This document shows positions 1-9,435 of a stretch of DNA of 64,000 nt, piece after piece. The notes under the pieces were generated by a model. The model had not been told where the DNA came from, ran no database searches, and was given only the letters and a program-made list of their open reading frames with translations. The stretch spans positions 27,568,124-27,632,123 of the forward strand of contig CM054112.1 in the NCBI GenBank assembly GCA_028673005.1, read 5' to 3'. This DNA comes from Tanypteryx hageni (taxonomy: Eukaryota; Arthropoda; Insecta; Odonata; Petaluridae). Numbering within the stretch: the stretch's first letter is position 1; each line of letters opens with the position of its first letter. The translations under genes were made by a program, and so were the position numbers.

Positions 1-611
1 GACGGGGAAAAATTTATCTTTCGCAGGATATGTCCTCATGGATCTTAAAAAATTCAGCAATTTCAATTTCCACATATGACATCATGAAATGAATATCAAT
101 AGTAATTGAATATTTGTTTAGTTTTGTTACCGTCGTTCAAACAGCGTCGAAAATTCTTGAACATAATCAGAACCAACTAGCGGAAGAAAGCTATAATAAT
201 GAGCATTACATCTGATTTAATCGGACGTAAAGTTCGTGGAAACTAGTACAAGTATACTAGTAGAAGCATATCTTCGCGCCTTGAAAAAACATTCATTTTT
301 CAGACAGATATTTCATCATTGCAATTATTTTCTTAATTAAAAAGATTCCACCTACGCAGCGAATTTTGTTTTTCCCTTATGTCAAAATAATAGCTTAAAA
401 CAATCCCCATACTTTGAAATTTTAAGAATTTTATACTTTCTCCATTATGGGGTACTAATGGTTCACATTTCTGCCAATTTTTGAAGTTTGATCACTTTTA
501 GAAGTGAAATAATATTTTTCTAATTGTTTAAATTTACATAATTTTTAACGGCCGCAGAAAGAACTTCATGAATACACGGAAATATTTAATAGGTTACATA
601 GACTAAAATCT
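1..611. other. AT-rich stretch, no gene seen
   Basis: AT-rich sequence without recognisable coding potential; reading frames are short and unfamiliar. A short inverted repeat (actagta 242-248, tactagt 255-261) could form a 7-bp stem. The same stretch opens every unit. Confidence 0.7.
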
Positions 612-838
612 AAGTAGTATCAAAATTTCAGCCCTCTAACTTCCCCGTAGTGTCTATATATTTACCTATTTTTTAAATTTGAAGAACTTTTAACTGCCAA
701 AGAAATTAAAATATCAAAATTTTTATACTTGCTATTTTGTTTTTTTATAAATCCTACCTCTAAAAAAAATTTCAGCTCCGTAGCACATTCGGAAGTACAT
801 AAACCTTGAAAATTTGTTTAAATAAATGCTTCCTATAT
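612..838 (+). repeat. Left arm of diverged inverted repeat (U1)
   Basis: The reverse complement of 9436-9660 aligns here by eye. The best block, starting gcacattcggaagtacat near 783, matches the other arm at about 35 of 40 bases. A second block around 630-690 (tttcagccctctaac, then tttacctatttttt) also matches clearly. In the array the right arm of one unit faces the left arm of the next, about 1.2 kb apart. These may be terminal inverted repeats of an old non-autonomous DNA transposon of about 1.6 kb, or two inverted copies of one interspersed repeat. Confidence 0.62.
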
Positions 839-840
839 GT

Positions 841-865
841 TATATATATATATATATATATATAT
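841..865. repeat. (TA)n microsatellite, short allele (U1)
   Basis: Uninterrupted 25-base TA run. All other units have 67-95 bases with one internal TATGTATA interruption, so U1 is a contracted allele that lost the interruption. Confidence 0.98.
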
Positions 866-1659
866 GATATGCATGTTACATCCTCCTCTGTAAGAAACGT
901 CGATATATAATGATGGACAAATGATTCAAACAAAGTTGTAGTAAATTATATTTCCTACAGCTTTTATTCCAGTGTATTTTTCCATTGATCAAATATTAAA
1001 GCAAATATTTCAAAATAACGGATAAGTGACAAGAGTAAACACCCACTTTCGAGTGACCGATTTTTACTAAGAACTAATCAGATCTTGCGACTTTCAATAA
1101 CATGTTAAATATAAAATTTCGCGTTAACCTGATTATTGGTTTTTGAGTTGAAGTACCCACAAAATAACTGTCACATACTCGTGTCAAAGTCAATTTGTTT
1201 TTATTTTCTGATAAGCCATGCATATTTCATTTACATACCCTTTACATTTCAATTGTTTTACACATGGCCAGATCGGAAAATACCCTGTTTAGGCAAAAGG
1301 CCACTTCAGGGTAAATTCATTTGCAGATAGTTCAATTGTATTGGTTTAACCAGTAGTATTTCGATGTTATTGTTTTCTCTGGGGGTGGCTTTTGCCTGGC
1401 ATTCGCCCGAGACGGAAGGGAAACCCGGCAAAACCTTCAGTAGACAGACGGAATGACTAGATGGTCACTATCACATTTCCACTTGCTCACAGCACCAGTT
1501 TTTCACAAAGTTCTTAGTAAATATAACAAATACATATAAATATATAACAAATAACATTTTGTAATGCGTAACAGTTAAATTGAATATAGTAAAAAATAAC
1601 AGGTTTCTAATAGGTTTGAATTTATATAAATAATAGTGATAAATAAATATGCTTTTTTT
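866..1659. other. AT-rich stretch with a GC-richer block at about 1378-1465
   Basis: No gene is recognised. A 64-codon open frame at 1136-1330 resembles nothing I know and is likely chance. The GC-richer block around 1378-1465 (ggggtggcttttgcctggc and onward) stands out from its surroundings and could be a fragment of another interspersed repeat; I could not assign it. The Jockey remnant's 3' boundary is near 1660, where GC content rises sharply. Confidence 0.5.
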
Positions 1660-3940
1660 GGACTAGCGCCGTCCATTTCATTTTATTCTTTGGCTGCAGC
1701 AGGAGCAATCCGTCCTGAGGGTACAGGTGGGGGGAGATATGGACTTTGGTGCGGGCGTAGAGGGGAGGGGCGTCTGGGCAATAGAGCGATAGCGTCGCCT
1801 ATATTATCCTGCCGGGGTGGGGCGCTTGTGTTTGGGGTGGGTTGGGAGGATAATGGGTAGGGGAGCGAGGATTTGTTGGAAGAGGTGGAGGATGTGTGCC
1901 CTCATTCTTTCGGCCGCTCTGCAGCGGAGTCTCGCCATTCGGTGTAGGACCGGTTCTATTTCGGCCCGCGCGCGTACCACGGCTCTGGGTGTGCGGATCG
2001 GAGCCCTCATGATGTTGCGGAGGATGACTCTCTCGATGGCTGCCAGCTTCGAGATGTTTCCTTTTGCGAGCGGCGTGGTGGCAGGGGTGCCATACTCGAT
2101 GATGTGTCTGATGAATGATTTGTACAAGTGTATGGCCGTCTCCTCGGAGACGCCTTTTCCTCCCGCTCGTACGTCTCGGATACGGTTGCTGCGCCTGCTT
2201 AAGGTGGATATCAAGTTTCTCAGATGGGTGGCTAACGTCAGGTGGAGATCGAGGGTAACACCGAGGCATTTCCCCTCTTTCTGCAGGCCGACACTTTTCC
2301 CCCAAAGGGTGACGTAAATCGGTTGCTGCGGACCTCCTTGTTCCCCCCCTTCGTGAGTGAAGGTCATCAGGATCGATTTTTCTGGGTTTGGCCGAAGGCG
2401 CCACTTTCTCATTCACTCCTCGAGCCGCCGGAAGTCCTTTCGTAGATAATGTGCTGCGGTGTCAGATTTGCGTGCCGTGGCCTACAGCGCCGTGTCGTCT
2501 GCGTACTGAGCGAGGGTCACCTGTGGAAGAGCGGGAGAAGGCATGTCAGCGCAATACAGAATAAAAAGGAGCGTCGATAATACCGTTCCTTGTGGCACGC
2601 CGGATTGAATGCGGAAGGGATTGGACAGGGTGCCACCTACTACGACTCTTGCATGTCGGTCGGAGATAAAGGAGTATTGGAAGCGGGATAAATTGGGTGG
2701 GATGTCGGGAATTAGGGAGATTTTTAGGGATAGCCCGTCGTTCCAGAGTTTGTCGAATGCCCTTTCGATCTCCATGAAGATCGCGGCTGTGCACCCTCTT
2801 TTGTTGATTTCTTCTGCCGCCGAACTGGTGAGCAGCGTCAGTGGGTCTGTGGTTGTCCTGTGCGCTCGGAATCCGTATTGATGGTCTGGGAGGATGCCGC
2901 CTGCGTCTAGGATCGTCGTGAGTTTTTTCACGACCACTTTTTCCAGCATCTTTCCCAGGACGCTCGTAAGGCTGAAGGGCGGTAATTTTTCGCGTCTTTC
3001 CCCCGTTTCAGGCGCATGATGGTGTGCGCGTTTCTCCATTGTTTTGGGTAGCAACCCATAGAGAAGCAGGAATTATAAATCATTTGGAGGAATTTTTTAA
3101 GCGTGGGGAAATACCTGACATGCGTTTGTTGCACGTCATCGTCCAGGAGTTCGAGGAGCAGAATTCTTCGTGCTGGCTATGGCTTCTTTCAGGTCCTCGT
3201 CGATGATTCCTTCCTCGGTTTCCTCGCTGATATCTGTGGGGATTAAGTTTGGTATAATGTTCTCCATTACCTCTATGGATTCTCTGTGAAATTTCTCGAC
3301 GAAACTTGGTTCGTCGGTCGGTGTGTATTTCTTCCAGCACGCGTAAGAATTCCTCCGCTTTTTTTCCTCCGTGCAGAGGGTTTTCCCGTCGTGAACTAGG
3401 TGGGATTCTTCCTGTCGTATAACTACCGAGAAACTTTTGAGTCGGTCCTAGAGCCTTTTCCTGTCTCTGAAATCTAGACACGCGTAAGTTTTCTGCCATA
3501 AATCGTATTTATAATCAAGTACCTATCTTTCGATGATGGCCTAGTTCCTGTTCCAAACTATTTTTAATGCTGGGTCCTACCTCTTTTCGATTTCTCGGTA
3601 AATCCTCCAGTTTTCCTTGATGAGGGCGACGACGTACATAAGCAGCGGCGATTTTTACGTCGATTTTCTTCCTTGGGCAGCATTCGTCCGCAGCCTGTTA
3701 AAAAATGTTGTTTATTATATCGATTGCATTGTCTACCTCAGAGGTTGTCTTGGGTCTCTCTGCAGGGTGTAATTCTTCGGCGATGATTTCTTCAAACACT
3801 CCCAGTTCGCTTTTGCCCAATCCGTATTGTTTATCGTCCGTCTCGGTCTTTTGGCGGATCCTCCGGTGGTGATGGGGAAGATGAGTGGCAGGTGGTCCGA
3901 CGTGATGGTATCCTCGGCTTTGACGCCCCCGACAAGTTGA
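1660..3940 (-). pseudogene. Jockey-clade non-LTR retrotransposon pol remnant (U1)
   Basis: Degenerate pol of a LINE-type retrotransposon, read right to left. At 3940-3830 the end of an APE-type endonuclease is visible (SDHLP motif, then TDWAK). A linker follows (3700-3500), then reverse transcriptase: NYRP near 3000, YGFR, AIFMEIERAFD, QSGVPQGTVLS and YADD within 3054-2482. The post-RT region LRPNPEKS...CLGVTLD...EYGTPA runs through 2412-1804. It is broken by frameshifts (about 3300 and 2980) and by two in-frame stops, TAG at 2482-2484 just after YADD and TGA just before 2412. The motif A aspartate usual in this clade appears replaced by Glu (residue 95 of the 3054-2482 frame). The 5' part is missing: the sequence runs into the minisatellite a few codons upstream of SDH. 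It cannot encode a working enzyme. Confidence 0.9.
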
Positions 3941-4476
3941 GCGTGCCAGCTCGCGTGCCAGCTCGGGTGCCAGCTCGAGTGCCAGCTCGCGTGCCAACTC
4001 GCGTGCCAGAGTGCGTGCCAGCTTGCGTGCCAGTGTGCGTGTAGGCGTGCGTGGCATCGTGCGTGACATCGTGCGTGGCAGCGTGCGTGGCAGCGTGCGT
4101 GGCAGCGTGCGTGGCATCGTGCGTGGCAGCGTGCGTGGCAGCGTGCGTGGCAGCGTGCGTGGCATCGTGCGTGGCAGCGTGCGTGCCAGGGTGCGTGTCA
4201 GCGTGATTGGCAGCGTGCGTGGCAGCGTGCGTGGCAGCGTGAGTGCCAGCGTGCGTGGCAGCGTGCGAGGCAGCGTGCGAGGCTGCGTGCGTGCATGCGT
4301 GCGTGCCAGGGTGCGTGGCAGCGTGCCTGCCAGCGTGCGTGCAAGCGTGCGTGCCAGCGTGCGTGCCAGCGTGCGTTCCAGCGTGCGTTCCAGCGTGCTT
4401 GCCAACGTGCGTTTTAGCGTGCGTACCAGCGTGCGTGCCAGCGTGCGTGGCAGCTTGCGTGCCAGCGTGCATGCGT
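3941..4476. repeat. 12-bp GC-rich minisatellite (U1, about 44.7 units)
   Basis: Tandem repeat of a 12-bp unit close to gcgtgcgtggca / gcgtgcgtgcca, with variant units (gcatcg, ccagct, ttccag). Because 12 is a multiple of three, several frames stay open on both strands and give low-complexity periodic translations; these are not genes. The array abuts the Jockey endonuclease end (SDHLP near 3900) and replaces the rest of that domain. U1 has one repeat fewer than the other units, lost around 4430-4450. The alternating purine-pyrimidine tract GCGTGCGTGC is a Z-DNA-prone pattern. Confidence 0.97.
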
Positions 4477-4614
4477 AGATAGGAGCGTGAAATCATTGAT
4501 CTCTTGACCTAGGCCAAAATGGAGAGAAAGTTGGCGAGGGTAGTAACAACATCGTAATGAAGAATCGAGGGGTTGAGAGGAAATGGTTGTGTTCGCAAAC
4601 GCATAATGTTTACG

Positions 4615-4813
4615 AAAATAATTTTTTATACTTTTTCGAATTATTTAGGCACAAATATTATGAGCATATCGCTTCTTTTCAAATTTCGAATTATCAAGGT
4701 TTTCGAATTATCCAGGTATGAAATTTGCTTATTAAGTCTTCAAATTAAATGAAATTTCGAATTATACAGAAATTTGGAACTAAAGAGTTTCTAGTTATCT
4801 AGGTTTTACTGTA
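4615..4813 (-). mobile_element. Probable pogo/Tigger-type transposon end (U1)
   Basis: Reading leftwards from 4813, the sequence begins TACAGTAAAACCTAGATAAC, resembling the CAGT(A)-start termini next to a TA target in pogo/Tigger elements. Inside lie degenerate copies of ttcgaattat(c/t)nagg at about 4636, 4686, 4700 and 4754, with a weaker one near 4787; repeated subterminal motifs of this kind are common in the group as transposase-binding sites. No matching second terminus or transposase was found in the unit, so this is a solitary end. The family call rests on memory of terminus style. Confidence 0.5.
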
Positions 4814-4875
4814 CATGTAAATTGTATGCATACGCTGATGCAACATCACATAAAATCCAAATTTTTATCCCCGTA

Positions 4876-5588
4876 TTATACTGATTGAAGGGTCATCTTC
4901 CTAGAAGCTTCTAACTGTTCATCTATAGATACATTTTCATCTTGGGTGTATAACTTCTGCAAATTTTCCACCCAAAAATCCCAAACAACGCGTATGGGTG
5001 CCAATCTGTCACCTTTCCGGTGCTTTTTTCCGCCATCTCTATTGTCAAATATTAAAACTCCTGTAATTTTATAATATCTTTCAAGAGACATGGCGGCACT
5101 AAAAATCGGCCTACCATGTACTTCGTCCCCCAAACTTTTCAGTGATTCGGTATGAGATCTGTAAATGCCTGCCAATACCAAAAGTCCAATATAAGGCTCT
5201 ATGTGAGCATAGTCCACATCTTTCCAAGCTTTTGCATTGACACGCATTCTTCTATATTGGCCATTGTTATAATTTTGTTAGTGATAATTATAATGCCAAA
5301 AGATGATTTTTGGGTGGTTATGCGACTTGTGGGATATCCCTTTCGTCCTAGAGAAAATTCTATTACGTTATGATACGACTTGATTTACAAATCCCTGGAA
5401 TCTTTTTTATCTTTCGAGATCATCAAGACGAATCATCTAAAATAAGGCCGTCCTTACTTTCAGAATATTCCGTTGAATATCCTTCTTATTCCGCGTTATC
5501 TTCTAATTCTGAGACATTTATACATAAATCCTCATCATGAAAATATTCATTATCAGAATCACAAAATAGATCAATTTTTAGGGTCTAA
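4876..5588 (-). pseudogene. piggyBac-like transposase remnant (U1)
   Basis: The open stretch 5247-4876 (123 codons) matches the start of the piggyBac-type DDE transposase domain (DDE_Tnp_1_7): YIGLLVLAGIYRS, GRPIFSAAMSLERYYKITGVL, then FDNR and an IRVVWDFWVENLQKLYTQDEN-like stretch leading to NVSIDEQLEA. Asp109 in SIDEQ is in the position of the family's first catalytic Asp. The domain is cut soon after, so the other catalytic residues are absent. Upstream, in a frame with stops (5588-5420), lies an acidic stretch (DSDNEYFHDEDL, then SELEDN), as is usual at piggyBac N-termini. Stops between the acidic part and the domain show it is dead. No TTAA-bounded ends were identified. Confidence 0.85.
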
Positions 5589-6284
5589 AAGATTAAAGTA
5601 TTTAGGAAAACAATAAAAATATTTTCGCGTGTAATTAGGAATTAGAAATTACAAAGCAATAAAAATAAAATAATACCTAAATTTAGCTATAATTTCACAG
5701 TTTTCCTTCAAATAAGTTTACAATCTCACAGTGACAATTCAAAACTGATAGATTGTTATTGGAACGCTTATATTTGTATTATGAGTCATAATATGGCTAA
5801 CGACAAACGTGTCACCAACAGAAGGAGCGTAATTCATTTATTTCCAATAATTCCATATATTTTGTTTAACTTCCCGTTCATCGATTTAGTGCTATAAACG
5901 ACAAAATTCTGATATGGCCATCACATGATTTTCTCCATACTTGTAATATTTCTAAAACTTCCAAATAGGTTAAATGATAATAAATATTTAAGGAACTGCA
6001 AGAAAAATTCCAAGACTTAACAAAGAACCGAAATAAACTCAAATGGTAGCCTTCTGATACTTGATTTTAGCCACGAATATCCAACCATTAAGAAAAGAAC
6101 AAGAAATCCAAACCAGGACTAATGCAGGCAAGTTTCCCAAAGTTCACGTACCGAATTGATTGCTCAAATATTCACAGGAAATATTTCAGTATGTGCTAGT
6201 CATTCCAAGAAATTCTCATACCATAAATACGACTTGTAGCTCATAGTTTATCAATGATAGATGAAAATTGTAAAACAAATTAAT
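5589..6284. other. AT-rich stretch, no gene seen
   Basis: About 700 bases between the piggyBac and Penelope remnants. No recognisable coding sequence, RNA gene or terminal repeat. Its right edge is the left copy of the 13-bp direct repeat that flanks the Penelope-like element. Confidence 0.65.
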
Positions 6285-6297
6285 AGAGCATTATCAG
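6285..6297. repeat. Left 13-bp direct repeat flanking Penelope-like element (U1)
   Basis: agagcattatcag, repeated exactly at 7998-8010. The pair brackets all recognisable Penelope sequence and is best read as a target-site duplication. Confidence 0.6.
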
Positions 6298-7997
6298 TAT
6301 CAAGAATGAGGTCAGGCTCAACCGTGTGGAATTCTGAATTGTGCCACGCTCATCAATGGCTTGAATGGTTAACTTTTGATGACAGTGTCAGACAAAGCGT
6401 AAGTGAGATTGGTTTTGCCAAGCTCTCTACTCTTAGGAAAAAACTGGCTGCTCTTTCCTCAAAATCAGTGCAGCGTAGTGATTCCTTCTAAACTCAGTGA
6501 CCACAAGTTCCACCCACCAATTTATCTAATTGTGTTTCTATTTTGAACGAGTTTGACTTAGGCCTGAAATTCGCCCCTAGCCTCCATTTATCTACAGGTG
6601 TGTCGAAGAATCTAGTCGTCGATTGTGATTTGGCCCTACAAAAAGAATCTCATTCGTTTAAGCACGTTCTTGCTTGTAAAATTTCTTTCTTCCTCAATGT
6701 TCCTCGACCCAGACCACTATCCCGCCCACACTCTCCCGCCTTACTTTCTAGTGTTAATACAATTTGATTGTCCAAAAGGCTGATAAAGTTAATGGCATGG
6801 TGGTGATGGACAGAGAGGTTTATTTGGAGAAATTTTCGAAACAAAAATATTTCGGTTTTGAAAAAAACTCTCTCTCGAATGATCAATCTGCGATCCAAAA
6901 AACTATTTCTTCGACTTCTTTTTTTTTTCATTCCTAAAAACAAACACAACTTATAAGTGGTGAACCCCTTTCCACTTAGACTTCATGGTTTCACGAAACT
7001 TCACAAAAAGGATTGCCCTATTAGGCCTGTTGTCTCCAGTACATCTGCGCCTGCCCATAAACTCGCCTTCAAACTCAATACACTTCTTCGTCATTATTCT
7101 CATTTTAGTCCAAAATTTGGTATTAAAATTTCCATAGAGTTGACGCCCACCTTCAAAGTAAAGATTTTCCACAACAATTCAAAATTTGTCTCTTTTGATA
7201 TTTTTTACCTTTTTACTTCTGTTCCCGTTAAAGAACTCTTAGATTTGGTTGTAGATATGCTTTTCAAAGCAGATATCAATCAATTTTTGGTAACTGAGTT
7301 TCCTAACTTACTTGTAGCATATTCTGAACAAAACCTATTTCTTTTTTAGTGTAATTTTTTTAAACAAACGCATAATCTCGCGATGAGGTCCCCACTTTCC
7401 CCTCTCCTTGCCAACATTTATATCAACAATTTATAAGTTAACCTTCTTAATTCTGGCGGAGGAGTTTTGACAAGAGGATTAGGGACCATAAGCAATGCTT
7501 CCGTTTAAATAATTTGAATTCTCAATTTGCGAAACATCTTTTAAACCTCAATCATCATAGTTCCTTCAATCCTAAATTCCTCCGCTTTGAAAATTAATGT
7601 CGCAAATAGGATGATCTTGAACAGCTAGAGATAATTATTTGTGAAAACCTGTTTCTCTTAAATGTATATCTTTTCCGCAATCATTCTTCTCAATTTTGCT
7701 TACCAAATATTTTTTTAAATACTTTGTATCAACATTGTTGTCTTTGGCCCCTTTTACCAAGTTTTAGTAACATTTCATAACTTTATTTTCCTTTCCAACC
7801 CCTTCCTTTTCCTAACCGTTTATTTATTTACCTTCCATTCGTTTTCTATGTAACCCCTACTCTGCCCCTCTCACCCTTTTTTCCCTATATATATGGAACT
7901 GTATTTATATTTTATCACCTAATGATACCGTGATCGTAGTGAAACCTTTCGTGCCAAATAAATTTGTGGAAGTGACAATGTTGTTTCTTTTTCTCGA
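6298..7997 (+). pseudogene. Penelope-like retroelement remnant (U1)
   Basis: Penelope-like elements join a reverse transcriptase to a GIY-YIG endonuclease. Visible in order: N-terminal PLE region (6340-6640, TNLSNC then LGLKFAPSLHL); KADKVNGMVVMDREVYLEKF (about 6775-6835, frameshifted); RT motifs GFTKLHKKDCPIRPVVSS and SFDIFYLFTSVPV with the motif A Asp kept (6957-7349); a TAG stop at 7347; then THNLAMRSPLSPLLANIY (7365-7430), where the usual Gly of MGSPLSP is Arg. The YVDD motif and first half of GIY-YIG are deleted near 7430-7465. The second half remains at 7466-7720 (FDKRIRDHK, FAKHLLNLNHH, DLEQLEIIICENL). Several stops follow. A perfect 13-bp flanking duplication suggests a 5'-truncated insertion that later decayed. 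It is dead. Confidence 0.88.
7919..7958 (+). ncRNA. Hammerhead-like tail motif of the Penelope-like element (degenerate candidate)
   Basis: Penelope-like elements are known to carry hammerhead ribozyme motifs. Here the 3' region has CTAATGA (7919-7925), a short possible stem TAC...GTA, then GAAAC (7941-7945) and ctttcgtgcc, followed by AATAAA. This resembles the CTGANGA...GAAA core order, but the G of CTGA is A, so it is probably inactive. The same sequence is at 28484, 38767, 49041 and 59333 in U3-U6; U2 has lost 14 bp here. Confidence 0.3.
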
Positions 7998-8010
7998 AGA
8001 GCATTATCAG
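7998..8010. repeat. Right 13-bp direct repeat flanking Penelope-like element (U1)
   Basis: Exact copy of 6285-6297, located 3' of the AATAAA-containing tail of the Penelope-like element. Confidence 0.6.
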
Positions 8011-9435
8011 GTTAAAAATGGTAAAAAAGAATGTCACTTTCTAGCATTACCTTTTGCATGTATTTTTTAAAATAAGCTAATTAGTTAAATGTTACTGTAC
8101 ACACGCTAATATATCTGGACCAACTGTCCATTGCTGATGGGTAGTCAAACGTAAAAATAACAAGTCAAGATATAAAAATGAATTATTATAACCAGTTTTT
8201 ATATATTTTATACTTTAATATCAATAAACCCTATAAATTAATTATGATAACCTTTCTGCTTTCATGGGTTGCATAAGTGTCTACCAGCTCTTGAGAGACG
8301 TGGGGGTATCCCTATTTAACCGTTAATCTTTTTACAGTTGTGAGAATAGCAGACAGAAGTAGAGAACTGTAAGAATGTTTTGTAAATAAGTAGTAAGAGG
8401 TTCGATAGTATCTTTTGTTTCATAAATATCAATACTGACTTATAAATTCCTATTACGTAAAATCAACGAAAATAGACTGCTAGTGCAGAGTAATTCAGTT
8501 TGAAATACTAGTAGCAGTGAAATTGTTGAATATTTCATATTTTAGTGACCTAACTGAAATGACAAAAATAATAAATTGTTCTTTTCCTAACATCAAATCA
8601 ACCGTCCATATAAAACCACTGTATAAGCATAGTTAGCTGAAGAATTGCTAAACTACAACGCGACACTTTAAAAATTTTTATTTAAATATGTTTAAATTAA
8701 AATCCTTTAAAACAGTATTACCTATCTTAAATAGTGAAAAAAAGGAATATGATATTTAATGTGAGGGCTTTTAGGATAATGTAGGAACAACTGATCTTAA
8801 AGGTCTATAATTATAAAAGATTTAATCTAAAGTAAAAAATGAGGCAGGTGAACAGTTCCAAAGAATAAAATGATCTAAAATAGTTTTCAAATGAAATTTC
8901 ATTATAAACTATTCCGAGAAGATCGCTTTAATGATTATTATAGTAAAGCAATACGAATGTGATTATAATTTAACAATAATAAAATAAATGTATCGTATAA
9001 GGCAATATTATAAGAGGAGCAATAAGAATTTAATAATAATAATAAAACTAATAAAAAGTTTACATGTACCTCGATTTTCCGGATGTAATTCTTAATGAAA
9101 GTCATAGGGAAAAGGTTTTTACAATAACCTTAAAAAAATAAAAATAAAAAGTTTTTAAGATAAATAAAAACATACCAACAATAATAATAACGATAAATAA
9201 AAACTTATAATAATTAACAGAAATATCCCTTCAAAAAACGTAGGAATGCTAGTATCAATTCAATCCACAACAAAATAAACTTCTCTTTCACCATCAACAA
9301 TTACAATAGTTTGTTTAATCTCGTTGCTAAGATGGACGCGTTTATCTTCCAACGAGAATTCAAATAAACATTTATCGCAGCGCCAACGCAAGGATCTGGT
9401 GGCCGAGGTGACTAAATCACTCGGCTTAGAAAATT
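8011..9435. other. AT-rich stretch, no gene seen
   Basis: Very AT-rich, with low-complexity patches (taataataataataaaac near 9030; ataaaaataaaaag near 9137). No coding region is recognised. Near its right end, 9402-9425 holds a hairpin (gccgaggtga / tcactcggc, one bulged base) preceded by tggccgagg, which resembles a tRNA A-box, but no B-box is seen, so I do not call a tRNA or SINE. Confidence 0.6.

Noticed and set aside
1136..1330. 64-codon plus-strand frame present in all seven units
   Set aside because: Short, no recognisable domain, in AT-rich DNA; nothing supports translation.
1817..2317. Plus-strand 166-codon frame across the Jockey remnant
   Set aside because: Antisense shadow of GC-rich retrotransposon sequence; the minus strand holds the recognisable motifs.
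3941..4476. CRISPR-like array
   Set aside because: The 12-bp repeats are directly adjacent with no unique spacers, there are no cas genes and the setting is eukaryotic.
3698..4496. Long open frames on both strands with periodic products (HAGT, RTLP, VRGS, ACVP repeats)
   Set aside because: They arise because the 12-bp minisatellite is a multiple of three without stops; composition is purely that of the repeat.
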